Shown here piece after piece: positions 1 to 11,800 of a stretch of 64,000 nucleotides of DNA. Both the position numbers and the translations under genes were made by a program. The notes beneath the pieces were generated by a model. That model was not told where the DNA came from. It worked only from the letters and a program-made list of their open reading frames with translations, and did not search any database. Each line of letters starts with the position of its first letter. The stretch's first letter is position 1. Source of the DNA: Diacronema lutheri (lineage: Eukaryota > Haptophyta > Pavlovophyceae > Pavlovales > Pavlovaceae); the NCBI GenBank assembly GCA_019448385.1, contig JAGTXO010000017.1, positions 518,501 to 582,500 on the forward strand. The letters are read 5' to 3'.

Positions 1-1
1 C

Positions 2-3000
2 GCCGACAAGGGCAAGCGCAGGCGCGCCAGAGCCAACGACGACCCCGTCGACGCGGCGCGCAAGGCCGTGGGCAAGGCGGAGGGCAACTGCCGCAAGGCA
101 GCCCGCCGGCTGCACCTCGCTGCACTGGGCGAGGAGGAGGCGCAGCAGCGCGTGCTCGACGCCGAGGCGGCGGAGCAGCTGGCGCGCTCGCGCGAGCCGG
201 CCGGCGGCTGGGTAGGCAGCGCGCGCGCGCGCGCGCGCGCCCCGCCGCGCGCGCGCCCGTCGATTGGCGTGCGCGCAGCGCAGAACGGCGCGCCAGCTCC
301 GTCACCTGCGCGCCGCCGCGCCCGTGCCCCTCGCGCGCAGGGGCGCCCTGCGGACTTGCGGCTGCAACAGGCGCACTTTGGCATTCGCGAAGATGCCGAC
401 GCGGATGTGCGCCGCGCGCACGAGGCGCTGCGCCGGGCGAGACAGGGTGTGGCGTGCGCCAAGGCCAACGTGCGGCAGATGGAGGCGGCGTTGCTCAACG
501 CGACGCGCTGCGCCACCGCGGTGCTCGCGCCGCGTGGCGTGCCGGAGGGTGACGAGCAGGCCGCGGCGAGAGAGCAGGCGGCGCTGGACCGGGAGGCGCC
601 GCCGGCCGCGGAACGCGCGGCGCCGACGGCGCGCTCGCCCTCGGAGCTGCCGTCCGAGTGGGGCCCGCCAGCGGTCGGCCGGCGCCCGACGCCGCGTGCA
701 CTGTCGCACGCCGCGGGGTGCGGGGACGACAACCCGTTTGCGCCGCTCGCAACCGTCAGCGGTGATTGGTCGCCCACGCCGAGCTTGCGCCCGCCGTCCT
801 CGCCGCCGCGGCAGCCGCCGTCCGACCGCCGCAGCGCGCAGCGTCGCAGCGCGCGCGCGCGGCCGCCGAGGCCGACCGTTTCACCCGAGGAAGCGCTCGC
901 AGCCGAGCGCCAGGCGCGCGCGCTGTCGGAGCAGGCGGAGCAGAGGCGCGCCAAAAAGGCCGCCGCCAAGGCCGCGCGCCGCGCCGCGCGCGCCGCCGAC
1001 AAGCGGACGGCGCGCGTCGTCCACGCGTGCGTAAGCGCCGCCTTGCAGCGCGTCTGCACGAGCGTCGCCACGGGCACGCCGCTCGCCGTGCTCCGCGAGC
1101 GCGCCGAGAGGCCGCGCGCGCCGAAGGCCGCGCCCGCGCCACCACGCCGCGCAGCGGACGGCGGCCGCGCGCTCCGCCACGCGCGCCGTGCGGCCGATGC
1201 GGCGGCGGAGCGCGAGGCGGCGGTGGCGGCCGACGCCGACGAGCGGTTCGAGCGGCAGCCCTCCGCCGCCCGGTTCGACGGCGGCGATGGCGGCGGAGGC
1301 GGCCACGTCGAGGCGAGCGCGCGACCGCGCGCCGGCGAGGCCGGCGAGGCTGGCGCGCACGGCGCGCCTGGCGCAGCGGGGCCCCCGGCGGCGTCGCTCG
1401 CGTCGCGCAGCCCGTGTGATGCGCGGCGCACGGCACGCCTCCCGCACGCACGCGCCGCAGCCACCTACGCAGGCAACGGCGGCTGGGGTGGCAACGTCGG
1501 CGGCGACGTGTGCGGCGATTGTTTCGGCGGCGGCGGCGTCCGTCGCGACGCCTGCGGCGGCGGCGACGCCACCTGCGGCTGCGGCGATGGCGGCGTCGGT
1601 GCTGGCGCTGGCGAGGCCCCTGCACACGGTGCGCCGGCGCGCGCGACGGCGTCGCGCTTGCTGCGCTTGCTCGGCGCGCCACGCGCCGTGCTCGGTGCGA
1701 TGGCGCACGCCGCGGCCGTGTTGGCGCGCGGCGTGGCCGCAGCCGTCGCTGGCGTGCGCGCCGCCGCGCGCGCCGTGCGGCGCGCGCGCCGCCGAGCGCC
1801 TTGCGCGCGCCGCACGGCTGCGCGGCGCGCTCGCAGCCCGCCGATGCGCGACGTCGACGGCGCCCTGCGGCCCTCACCGTCCTGGCCGCGCACACGCCTC
1901 GTCTGCGGCCGGCGCCTCGCGCCTCTGCGCCGCGCGGGCGCGCGCCCGCCGCCCGCACACGCCGCGCCGAGTTCCCGCGCGCGCGCTGCGCAACCCGACA
2001 GCGACGCGCCGGCGTGCGCGCCGCGGCGCTCGGCGCCTGTCGGTGCGCCGCCGCGCGCGCGTGGCCTGTGCGCGGCGCGCGCACGGCGCGTCCTCGACGT
2101 CGCCGGCCGCGCGGCGCGGAGCGCGCGCCTCGGCGCGCGCATCACGCGCCAGCGCACGCCGGGCCCGTCATCGGAGCCCTGCACGGCCGAGAGCGGCGAC
2201 GGCGCGGGCGCCGGCGGCATCGGCGCGGCGGCGCCTGGCGCGGCGACGATGCGCGCCACCGGCGCGCGCGCAGCGCGCGCTGCGGCGGCGGCGGTCGGTG
2301 GCGCCTCGCGTCTCGCGCGCCGCGCGATGGCAAGCGCCGCCGCCGCTGCCACCTCCATAGCCGGCGCTGCCGCCTCCACCGTCGCCGCCGCCGCCGTTGC
2401 CATCGGCGCGGCCGTCACGTCACCGGCGTTCGCCGCGGCGCGTGGCATGGCGGCCGCATGCGTCGCTGCCTGCGCCCGCCCCACCGCCGCGCAGGCGGCC
2501 GCGTCGCGCGCGCTCGGCGCGCTCTTCGTGCTCGTCGACGCGGCCGACGCGGCGGGCGACAGCGACGCCGCGCTCGGCGCGCTCGCGGCCGCGGTCGACG
2601 CGACGGAGCTGCGCCCGCCGCCGGCCTTTTGGCGCGCGGGCCGCGCCGCGGCGTACGCACCGCGTCCGCCGCCCCTCAACTCGGCGCGGCCGCGCTACAA
2701 CCGGCGCGCGCGCGCACCTAGCCCTCCCGTCGCGGCCGCGCGGCGCAATCTCGAGCGCGCGGTGCGCGAGCTCACGCGCGCCGCGCGCGCTGAGCGCGAG
2801 CGCGCGCCGGCGCCGCGCGGCGCGCGCGGCGGCGTGCTCCACGCGCTGCGCGCGTCGCTCCCCGTGCACGCGCGCGTTGCGCTCGGCACGGACGCGGAGC
2901 TGCGCGCGGACATTGCCGCGTTCGCGCGCGCGCGCCGCGAGCTGCACAGCCTCACCGACGCCGAGGTGGCGGCGCTCGCGCGCCCGGACGGGCCGCCGCT

Positions 3001-5808
3001 GCCCGTGCGGCTCGCGTGCACGGCGGTCGCGCGCGCGCGCGGCGTGACCGTGCTGCTCGACATCGTGCCGCGCGGCGGCGGCGCGCCCGAGCGGCTCGTG
3101 TGCCGCGCCCGTCGCCGCGGCGCCGCCACGCGCACGCCACGGCCGACAGCCGCCGTTATCGCGCGCGCGCCTTGCATAGCGGCGCGCGTTGGCCACACTG
3201 AGCCGGCGCGCGCGTGCGCGGGCGGACCGATCGGGGTCGTGCGCCTCCGTTCAGCGCGCCGCCCTTCTTGGCGTGGGGCGCGGCTCGACGTGCACACCCG
3301 CGAGCGGCTGGCCACACCGGTGCCATGCCACGTCGTGGCCTGCGCCGCCGCCTCGGCCATCGGCGCGTGCGTCGCTCGCGCGCGGCTTGGGCTTGCACGG
3401 CTGGCGCGCGCGTGGCCCTGCGCCTCCGCTCCACTAGCCACTGCTGCTGTCGCCTTCGCGCCTGCCGCCGACGGTGTTTTCCCCGCCGCACTAGCCGCTC
3501 CTGCATCCGCCTTCGCGCCTGCCGCCGATTTTCCCGCCCCACTAGTTGCTCCTGCATTCGCCTCCGCGCCTGCCACCACCGGCGTTTTCCCCGCGCCACT
3601 AGCCGCTCCCGCTGTCGCGTCCGCGCCTGCCGCCGCGGGCGTGTCTTCCGCCCCACTAGTCGCTGCCGCTGCCGCCCTCCAGGCCGCCTCCGACGGCGTT
3701 TTCCCCGCCCCACTAGTCGCTGCCGCTGCCGCCCTCCAGGCCGCCTCCGACGCCTTTTGCCCCGCTCCACTAGCCGCTGCCGCTGCCGCCCTCCAGGCCG
3801 CCTCCGACGGCGTTTTCCCCGCGCCACTAGCCGCTGCCGCTGCCGCCCTCCAGGCCGCCTCCGACAGCGTTTTCCCCGCCCCACTAGTTGCTCCTGCATT
3901 CGCCTCCGCGCCTGCCACCACCGGCGTTTTCCCCGCGCCACTAGCCGCTCCCGCTGTCGCGTCCGCGCCTGCCGCCGCGGGCGTGTCTTCCGCCCCACTA
4001 GTCGCTGCCGCTGCCGCCCTCCAGGCCGCCTCCGACGGCGTTTTCCCCGCCCCACTAGTCGCTGCCGCTGCCGCCCTCCAGGCCGCCTCCGACGCCTTTT
4101 GCCCCGCTCCACTAGCCGCTGCCGCTGCCGCCCTCCAGGCCGCCTCCGACGGCGTTTTCCCCGCGCCACTAGCCGCTGCCGCTGCCGCCCTCCAGGCCGC
4201 CTCCGACGGCGTTTTCCCCGCCCCACTAGTTGCTCCTGCATTCGCCTCCGCGCCTGCCACCACCGGCGTTTTCCCCGCGCCACTAGCCGCTCCCGCTGTC
4301 GCGTCCGCGCCTGCCGCCGCGGGCGTGTCTTCCGCCCCACCAGCCGCTCCTGCATCCGCCTTCGCGCCTGCCGCCGATTTTCCCGCCCCACTAGTTGCTC
4401 CTGCATTCGCCTCCGCGCCTGCCACCACCGGCGTTTTCCCCGCGCCACTAGCCGCTGCCGCTGCCGCCCTCCAGGCCGCCTCCGACGGCGTTTTCCCCGC
4501 CCCACTAGTCGCTGCCGCTGCCGCCCTCCAGGCCGCCTCCGACGGCGTTTTCCCCGCCCCACTAGTCGCTGCCGCTGCCGCCCTCCAGGCCGCCTCCGAC
4601 GCCTTTTGCCCCGCTCCACTATCCGCTGCCGCTGCCGCCCTCCAGGCCGCCTCCGACGGCGTTTTCCCCGCTCCACTAGCCGCTGCCGCTGCCGCGTCCG
4701 CGCCCGCCGCCGCGGGCGCGTCTTCCGCCCCACCAGCCATCGCCGCCGCGCCCGCCGCCAACGCGCGCACCGCCAACGTGCCCGTTGCCAACGAGGCTAC
4801 CGCCACCGAACCAGCCGCCCTTGAGCTTCCCCTCCAACCCGCCAACTCGGCGCTGCTTGCGTGGGCGGGCGACGCGGCTGCGCGCCGGCTGGCCGCCGCC
4901 GCCGCGAGCGCCGGCCTCCCGCAGGCAGAGGTGGAGCGCATCGCCAGCGGCGACATGCTCGCCTCAACCGTCGACGCGTGCTGCGAGGTCGTGCTGCGCG
5001 TGCACGGGCAGGCCGGCGGCGGGCATGTCTGCCACGTGCCGCTCGCCGCGCAACCCGCGGTGTTCCAGGACGGCGCCGAGCGCGCCGCGCTGCTGCACCG
5101 CCTGCGCAGCGAGGCGACAACGCAGGCTGTCATCGGCGTGTGGAGCCCGTCGGACGAGCGCGGCGGCGCGGGCGGTGACGACGGCGCGCAGCTCGCCTCC
5201 GGCCATTTCACCGCGTTGCGCCTTGTGCGCGTCGCGCGCGCGGGCGAGCATCGCTACGACGCGGTGCTCGTCGACACGCTCGCGTCGCCCTGCAGGCAGG
5301 CGCTCATGCTCGCCAAGGCGATAACTGCCACGCTGCACGCGGCGGGTCTCGACATTTCGCGCGTGCGCCGCGCGCTGCTGCTCAACGAGGCGGCGCAGCG
5401 TGGCGCGACGTGCGGCCTCGCGATAGTGGGCGCGCTCAACGACGCGCTCGCCGCGGCGGGCTGCTCGTCCGCGCCGCGCACGTTCAGCGTGGCGGACATG
5501 TACGCTGTCGGCGAGCGCCTCCGCGTCGCGCTGACCGGCGCGGCCAGCGATCGTGCGCCGGGCGGCGTCTGCGCGGTCACGAGCGCGGTGCGTGGCGGGG
5601 GCAGCCCCGATCGCGCCGAAACGCCGCCGCAGACGCGCGGCGCCAAGGCCGCCGCTGGCGTCACCGCCGCCGCCACCGCCGCCGCCACGCCGCCGCCGCC
5701 CGCGCTGGGCGCCGCCGCCGCCGCCACCGCCGCCGCCGCCGCTGCTGCCGCCGCCGTGGCCGCGCCGCCACCGCCGCCACCGCCGCCGCCGGCCGGCGAC
5801 GAGGGCGA

Positions 5809-5848
<40 letters not shown>

Positions 5849-8800
5849 GCCGCGCGCACGTTCTTGAAGCTCGCGCCCAGGGCGCGCGCGGCCGCCTCGG
5901 CGCGTGAGGCGTTGCGCGCCGCGTGTGCGCGCGCGGACGCGGCGGCGTCGTCACACGCGTCGGCGCCGCACGCGCCCGCCGGTGCGCGCCGCCGGCGGCG
6001 CGCGGGCGCAGGCGAGCTGGCGCTCGCGGCTGCGCGCGCGCTCGCCTCGACGGAGCACGGCGATTTGACGGACGACGCGCTCGAGGCCGCCGTCGAGCAG
6101 GAGCTGGGCGACGAGCGCGGCCAACTGCTGCTGTGCACGCGGGGCGCAGCGGCGCAAAGGCCCGCGCTTTGCCGGCTCCTGAAGCACGCGTGCGCGTCGG
6201 CGCGCGCGGCGAAGCGCGCGCAATTCACGGTGTTCGTCGTGCGCGCGGCCACGCGCGGCGAGCGGGGGGGCGCCGCCGCGAGGCGCGTGGACTCGGTGGT
6301 CGAGCTGTCGTGCGCGCTGCACGAGAAGGCGGGCGCGCTCGGCGGCCTCCAGCGCGTCTGTGTGCGTGGCTTCGCCCTCGAGCGCCGCCGGACACTCGAC
6401 GCTGGCGCCGAGGCCGGCGCGTCCGCCATCGGCCAGGACGAGCAGGTCGAGGCAGAGGCGGGCGAGGCGTGCGTCGCCGGCGTGACGATGGCCAAGCAGC
6501 TGCGTCAGTTTGCCGAGCAAGCTGCCCGCGACGACGTGCTCTTCCACGTCGCCGTGTCCGAGGCCGACGCCCACGCCCGGCTGGCGCGCGTTGCGGGTGA
6601 CGATGTCGGCGCGTACAGCGTCGTGCTCGCAGTCGCCGGGCTCGTCTGGCTGGCCAAGGCCGACGAGGTTGCGCCGGCGGCCGCCCAGCCCGCCGCCGCG
6701 CCGCCCGCCGCCTCGCCTGCTGCCGCCACGTCCGCCGACGCCGAGCGCGACGCCTCGCCTTCCGACCGCCTGCGCGCGCTGACGCTCGCCGTGCGAGTCG
6801 CGCTCGCGCGCGGCGTGCTGCGCCACCTCCTCGCCGACGCGTCGCCGGGCGCGTCCGCGACCGCTGGCGGTAGTTGCGCGACGCCCGTCGAGGCGGCCGC
6901 GTCCGCCGCCGCGCCGCCCGCCACGGGCGTCGTGACGAGTGGCGTTGCGGCGGGCGCTGTGGCGGCCGCACCGGCTGCTGCGGGCGGGGCGACGGCGGGT
7001 GCATCGCCCATCACGCGGCCGGCGAAGCGCGCGCGGCGCACGCTCACCGCCGCTCCAGCCGCCTCGGCCGTTGCGGCCGCTGGAGGCGCACGCGCTGGCG
7101 CACGCGGCGCGGCCGGCGCGCCTCGCGCGCGCGCCGCGCGCGCGCCGGCCGAGTACGTCTGGCTTGCCATCGCGCGCCGGATGCTGGCGGCGCGACACGC
7201 GGCGGCCGCGGGCGGCGACTTTGTCGCGTCGTGCGTCGCCGCGATGCAGGCCGAGTACGGCGACGGCTGTGCCGTCGTCGTCGGCGACGCGCCTGGTGAC
7301 GCCTTGGTCGAGGCTGCGGCGGCGGCGCTGCTCGAGGGCAAGCACGCGGCGGTGAGCCTCGGCTGCGTCGACCGGCCGGCGGTGCTCGTCGTGCAGCGCG
7401 CCGTGGACGCGCCCACGTCGCGCGTGCACGGGTGGTGCGCGCACGCGGCGGGCGCCGCCGAGTTTGACGAGGGCGCCGCGCACGGCGTGTTCAACGCGAT
7501 CGTCGAGCGCGCGTGGGCGCTGCGTCCGGACCCGGCCGACGGCAGCCCGCCGCCCACGCGCACGTGGGAGGTCGAGCGCATCGCTGACGAAGCGCCCGAC
7601 CAGGCGGGCGTGGCCGCGCTGCGCGTGCTCTACGCGCTCGTCGCGGCGCACGGCCGCTACCGCTCGGCCGCCGCGCTCTTTGGCGCGCTCGCGCAGCTGC
7701 ACGCGCCCGACGCCGCCGGCGCGCGCGCGGAGGTCGTCGCGGCGGCGTGCGCGGAGCCGCCCGGCGCGCGGCCGGGCGCCGCGCCGGCGGCCGCGCGGGA
7801 CGACGCGAGGGAGCGCGCATGGGAGGGCGCTCGGATCGCCGCGCTCGCCGTCGGCGCGGACGCTGCGCGCAGGCGTGTCGCGCCCGTGCGCGCGCTCGTC
7901 GACGCGCTCGGCACGCCACCGACCTCGGCGATCACGGGCGGGCCGGCGGTGCGGCTCGCGGGCGCGGGCGACGGCGGCCACGGTGCACGGTGGGTGGGCG
8001 GGCAGGCGGCGACGCCCGCCGAGCAGCTGCCGAGGGAGCTGCTGCGCGCCTACCACGAGGCGGTGCTGTGCGTCACGCCCGGCAGCCTCCAGCTCGACTC
8101 GGCGGCGCTCGACGCGGTCACGCGGCCGCGCGAAAACGACACGCTGGAAGGCCTCCTCGCGCGCGTCAGCTGGCAGTGCGGCGCGAGGGCGAGCACGTGC
8201 GCCATGCTCGCCACGTTTTCCGAGCAGGCGGGCACCGGCTCGCGCGTCGCGCTCAAGGCCCTCCGCACGAGCTCCGACCTGGCCGGGCTGACGGCGGCTG
8301 CGGTCGGGCAGCAGGCGCCGCAGACGCCGCCGCCGCCGCTGCTCGTGATGCTCGGCCGCTGCCCCAGCCCGCTCGTCGGCGGCGGCCTCTTCCCGCCCGA
8401 CCGCGCGACGGGCGAGCCGGCGGTGCACGCGGCGACGTCCGAGCTCGCCGTCGAGCTGCTGCGCGACGCGCGCGCGCTGGCCGGCACGGACGGGCGGCTC
8501 GTCGTGCTGTGCCTCGAGGCGTCCAACCCGCTCTGGTTCTGCCCCAAGGTGCGCGAGCTCGAGCTGCCGCGGACGCGGTCGGACGGCGTGCGCGCGTCCG
8601 GCTGCACCTGCCCTGCGACGTGCAGCGATGCGCGCGGCGCGGCGGGTGGCGCTGCCCGCGGCGCATCGACGCGGCCGGCGGCGCGCGCGATCAACAAGGC
8701 GGTGCTCGACCACTTCGTCGCGCTTTTCGGCCGCGAGGGCTTCGCGACCTTTGAGTTTGCGGGCGGCGGCGAGGCGAGCTGGCTGTGCGACAGCGCGGCC

Positions 8801-11800
8801 GGCAAGACGACCGTCGCGGCGTGCGCGTCGCTCCCGCCGCGCATGGGCGATGGGCAGCTGGCCATCCGGCGGCACACGCTCGGCACGGGCGCCGACGCGC
8901 CGGCGCACGCCGTCGTCTCGCTCCGCGTCGCGCACGTGAGCCACGCCATCCGCCGCGCGGCGGACGACGGCGGCGCGCGCGCCGAGCGGATGGCGCGCGC
9001 CGCGCGCGCGTTTTGCGATGTGGCGGCCGCGCTGCGCGTCGACGCGATCCTGGCGGAGGTGCCCGAGGACCGCCCGACGGGCACGCCCTTCCTTGGCGGG
9101 CTGCTCGAGTTTTGGAACAAACGCCACGGGAGCTCGACGGCGCCAGCCACGCTCGCGCTCGGAGACGTGCGCGAGGTGGCCAAGCGGACGGCCGACGCAG
9201 CGGCCGGCCGAGCGGACGAGGTCCCTGCGGCTGGCCGTCCGCAGGTCGCGGCGCGCGCGTGCGCTGGCGCGATTGGCGGCGGCGCGGGCGCGGCGGGCGC
9301 CTCGGACGCTGCGCCCCGTGCACTGGCGGGCACGTCGGGTGCGCGCACGGACGGCGGCCCTGCCGACGCACCGCGCCAGCTGGAGAGCCGCTACGGCGAG
9401 GCGAGCAAGCTCGACCTACCCCAAGATTCCACTACGGGCTGCGTCCTCGACGCTCGCGAGGCCCAGGACCGCGCGCGCGTGCCTGCTGCGCCCGACGGCA
9501 CAGCGCTGCGCCGCGTGCTCGACGCCGTCGGCGCGGGCGCGCCCGCGCAGCGCAGCCCGCGCTGGCACGACGAGCGATGGGAGGAGGTCACGGGCAGCAA
9601 GGTTGGCGACGTCGTGAACGACAACGCCGGCGTCGCGCACGAGACGCTCACCGACGAGTACGTGCACCGGCGGCGGCGCGAGGTGCGGACCAAGGCGACG
9701 ACCGCGGGCATCCTCGGCGAGGCCGTCGCGCTGCGCAAGCTGGCGGCCGCGTACGGCATCACCGTCGTGTGCAACCTGCCGATGGTGCGTGCGGACCCGC
9801 ACGACAAGAGCGCGCCGTTCGCCTTCTCGCCGGACGGGCTCGCCATCCTCCCCGAAGACAACGAGCAGGTCCTCGTCGAGGTGAAGACGCTCACCAAGGC
9901 GGACGCCAAGGCGCACGAGGACGGGCCGCCGCAGCCGCACCGCGATCAGCTGCAGCTCGGCATGCACGTCCTCGGCGTGCGCAAAGCGCTCTACGTGCAG
10001 TACCTCAGGCACGAGGACCGGATCGTCGTGCACGTCGTGACGCGCGGCGCCGGCTGGCTTGCATTCGCGCAGCCGAGGGTGCAGGCCTTCTGGGCGCGCG
10101 TCGTCGAGCGGCGCGCGCGGCTCGAGCGCGCGCGCGCCGACCACCCGGCTGCGAGCCGGCGGCACCGGCGGCAGCAGACGCCGGCCGGGCCGCCGCTCGT
10201 GCTCGCGCTGGACGGGCGCATCCCCGCCGCGCGCGCCGCCGCGCTGCACGCCGTCGCGCACGGCACCGCGAGCGCGGCGGCGGTGGCGGCGACGGCGGCG
10301 ACGGGCGACGCGACGGCGTTGCAAGACGCGATCGCGGCGCTGCGCGCGCCCGTCGGCAATGCGGCGATCGACAGCGCAGCGCGTGCGGAGCGCGCGGCCG
10401 TCGAGCGGGCGATCGCGTACCTCGGGCAGCCGGCAGGCGACGCCGCCGCCCGCGGCACGGCCGAGGCGGCCGAGGAGGAGAGGACGGTCGACGCCGACAT
10501 CTGCGCGTTGCTGCACCAGCTCGGCGCGAGCGTGGCGCACGTGCACGTCGAGGACGCGGATTGCGTCACGCGTGAGCACTGGGGCGGGGCGGTGCTCGCT
10601 GCAGCGGGCGACCCGTCGAGCGCCCCCGCCATTTCGAGCGTCATCGTCGCGCACATCGTGCGGCTCGCCGGCTTTGGCGTCGAGCTCCCGCAGTCGATTC
10701 GCGTCGCCCCCAGCACGGCTGACTGGCACGAGGGCTGGCTCGACGTGCAGTGCGTGCTGCTGCGCACGCGCCGGCGCGGGCGGCGCGACGACGACTTTGT
10801 GGCCGTCGTCAGGCGCGGTGGGCGCTGGTTTGCGTGCGAGCCCGGCCGCGCGCGGCGGCTGCAGTGGCGGTCGGTCCTGCGCCGCGCGCGCGGCGGCGTC
10901 GACGGGACCGGCGAGGAGGCGTTCGCGGTCGTCTACGTGCGGCGCGGCGACGCGGCCGGCGACGCGGCTGGCGACGCGCAGGCCGAACGGGCGCGCGGCG
11001 GGCGCGCGCGCAGGCGCACGCGCGGCGGCACGCGCAAGCGCAAGCGCGGCGCCTCCGCCGGGCTCGAGGCGGCCGCGCCCGCCGGCGCGCCGGCTGCCGC
11101 GCCCGCCGGCGCGCCGGCGGGCGCTGCTCACCGCCCGCCCGCCATGCGCGCGACGGTCGCCGCGCGCACCACGCGCTCTGTGACCGACGCGCGGCACTCG
11201 GCGCCTGCCGCCACGGTTGCACCTGTCTTCGACTGGCGCGCCGGCCGCCCGCCCCCCGCCGCTCGAGCCCGCCACCCGCGGCCGCGTGGGCGCGCGCCAC
11301 CGGGCAAGGCCTGGGACAGCGTCTCGGGTGCGTGGGCGGACAAGCCGACTGGTGCTGCCGTCGCCGGCGCGCCGCCGCCGCTGCCGCCCGCCGCCGCGCC
11401 GCCGCCCACCGCCGCGCCGCCGCCCGCCGCCGCGCCGCCGCCCGCCGTCGCGCCGCCGCCCGCCGCCGCGCCGCCGCCGCCGCCGCCACCGGCGGCGCTC
11501 GGCCGCCGGCAGCACGTCGGCGCGGGCGGCAGCGCGGCGGGCCGGCGGCTCGCGGCCATCGCACGGCGGCAGCGCGGCGTGCGCGCGCCGCCGCCCGCCG
11601 CGCGCTTCCTCGCCACGCTGCCGCCACCGCCACGCGACGGCCTCGCGCGCACGAGCAAGCAGGCGCGCGCGAGGCGCAACGCGGACGGACGGCCGGCGCA
11701 CGCGCGCGCGGCCAACGCGCGCGCCTTCTACCGCGGCGTGGAGCTCGGCGTGCACGCGACGCGCGCCATCGTCGACGCGCGCCACGCCGACCTGCCGCAG

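Noticed and set aside
756-2679. Long minus and alternate-frame open frames over the giant gene
   Set aside because: They are Arg/Ala-only translations of GC-rich DNA in the wrong frame, with no domains; the frame holding the recognised domains was kept.
2695-5211. 838-codon minus-strand frame over the 57-base repeat
   Set aside because: It is open because the repeat unit is a multiple of three and lacks stops on both strands; the plus frame continues into the protease domain.
5951-9127. 1,058-codon minus-strand frame
   Set aside because: Arg/Gly/Ala-rich antisense shadow of the giant gene without any motif.
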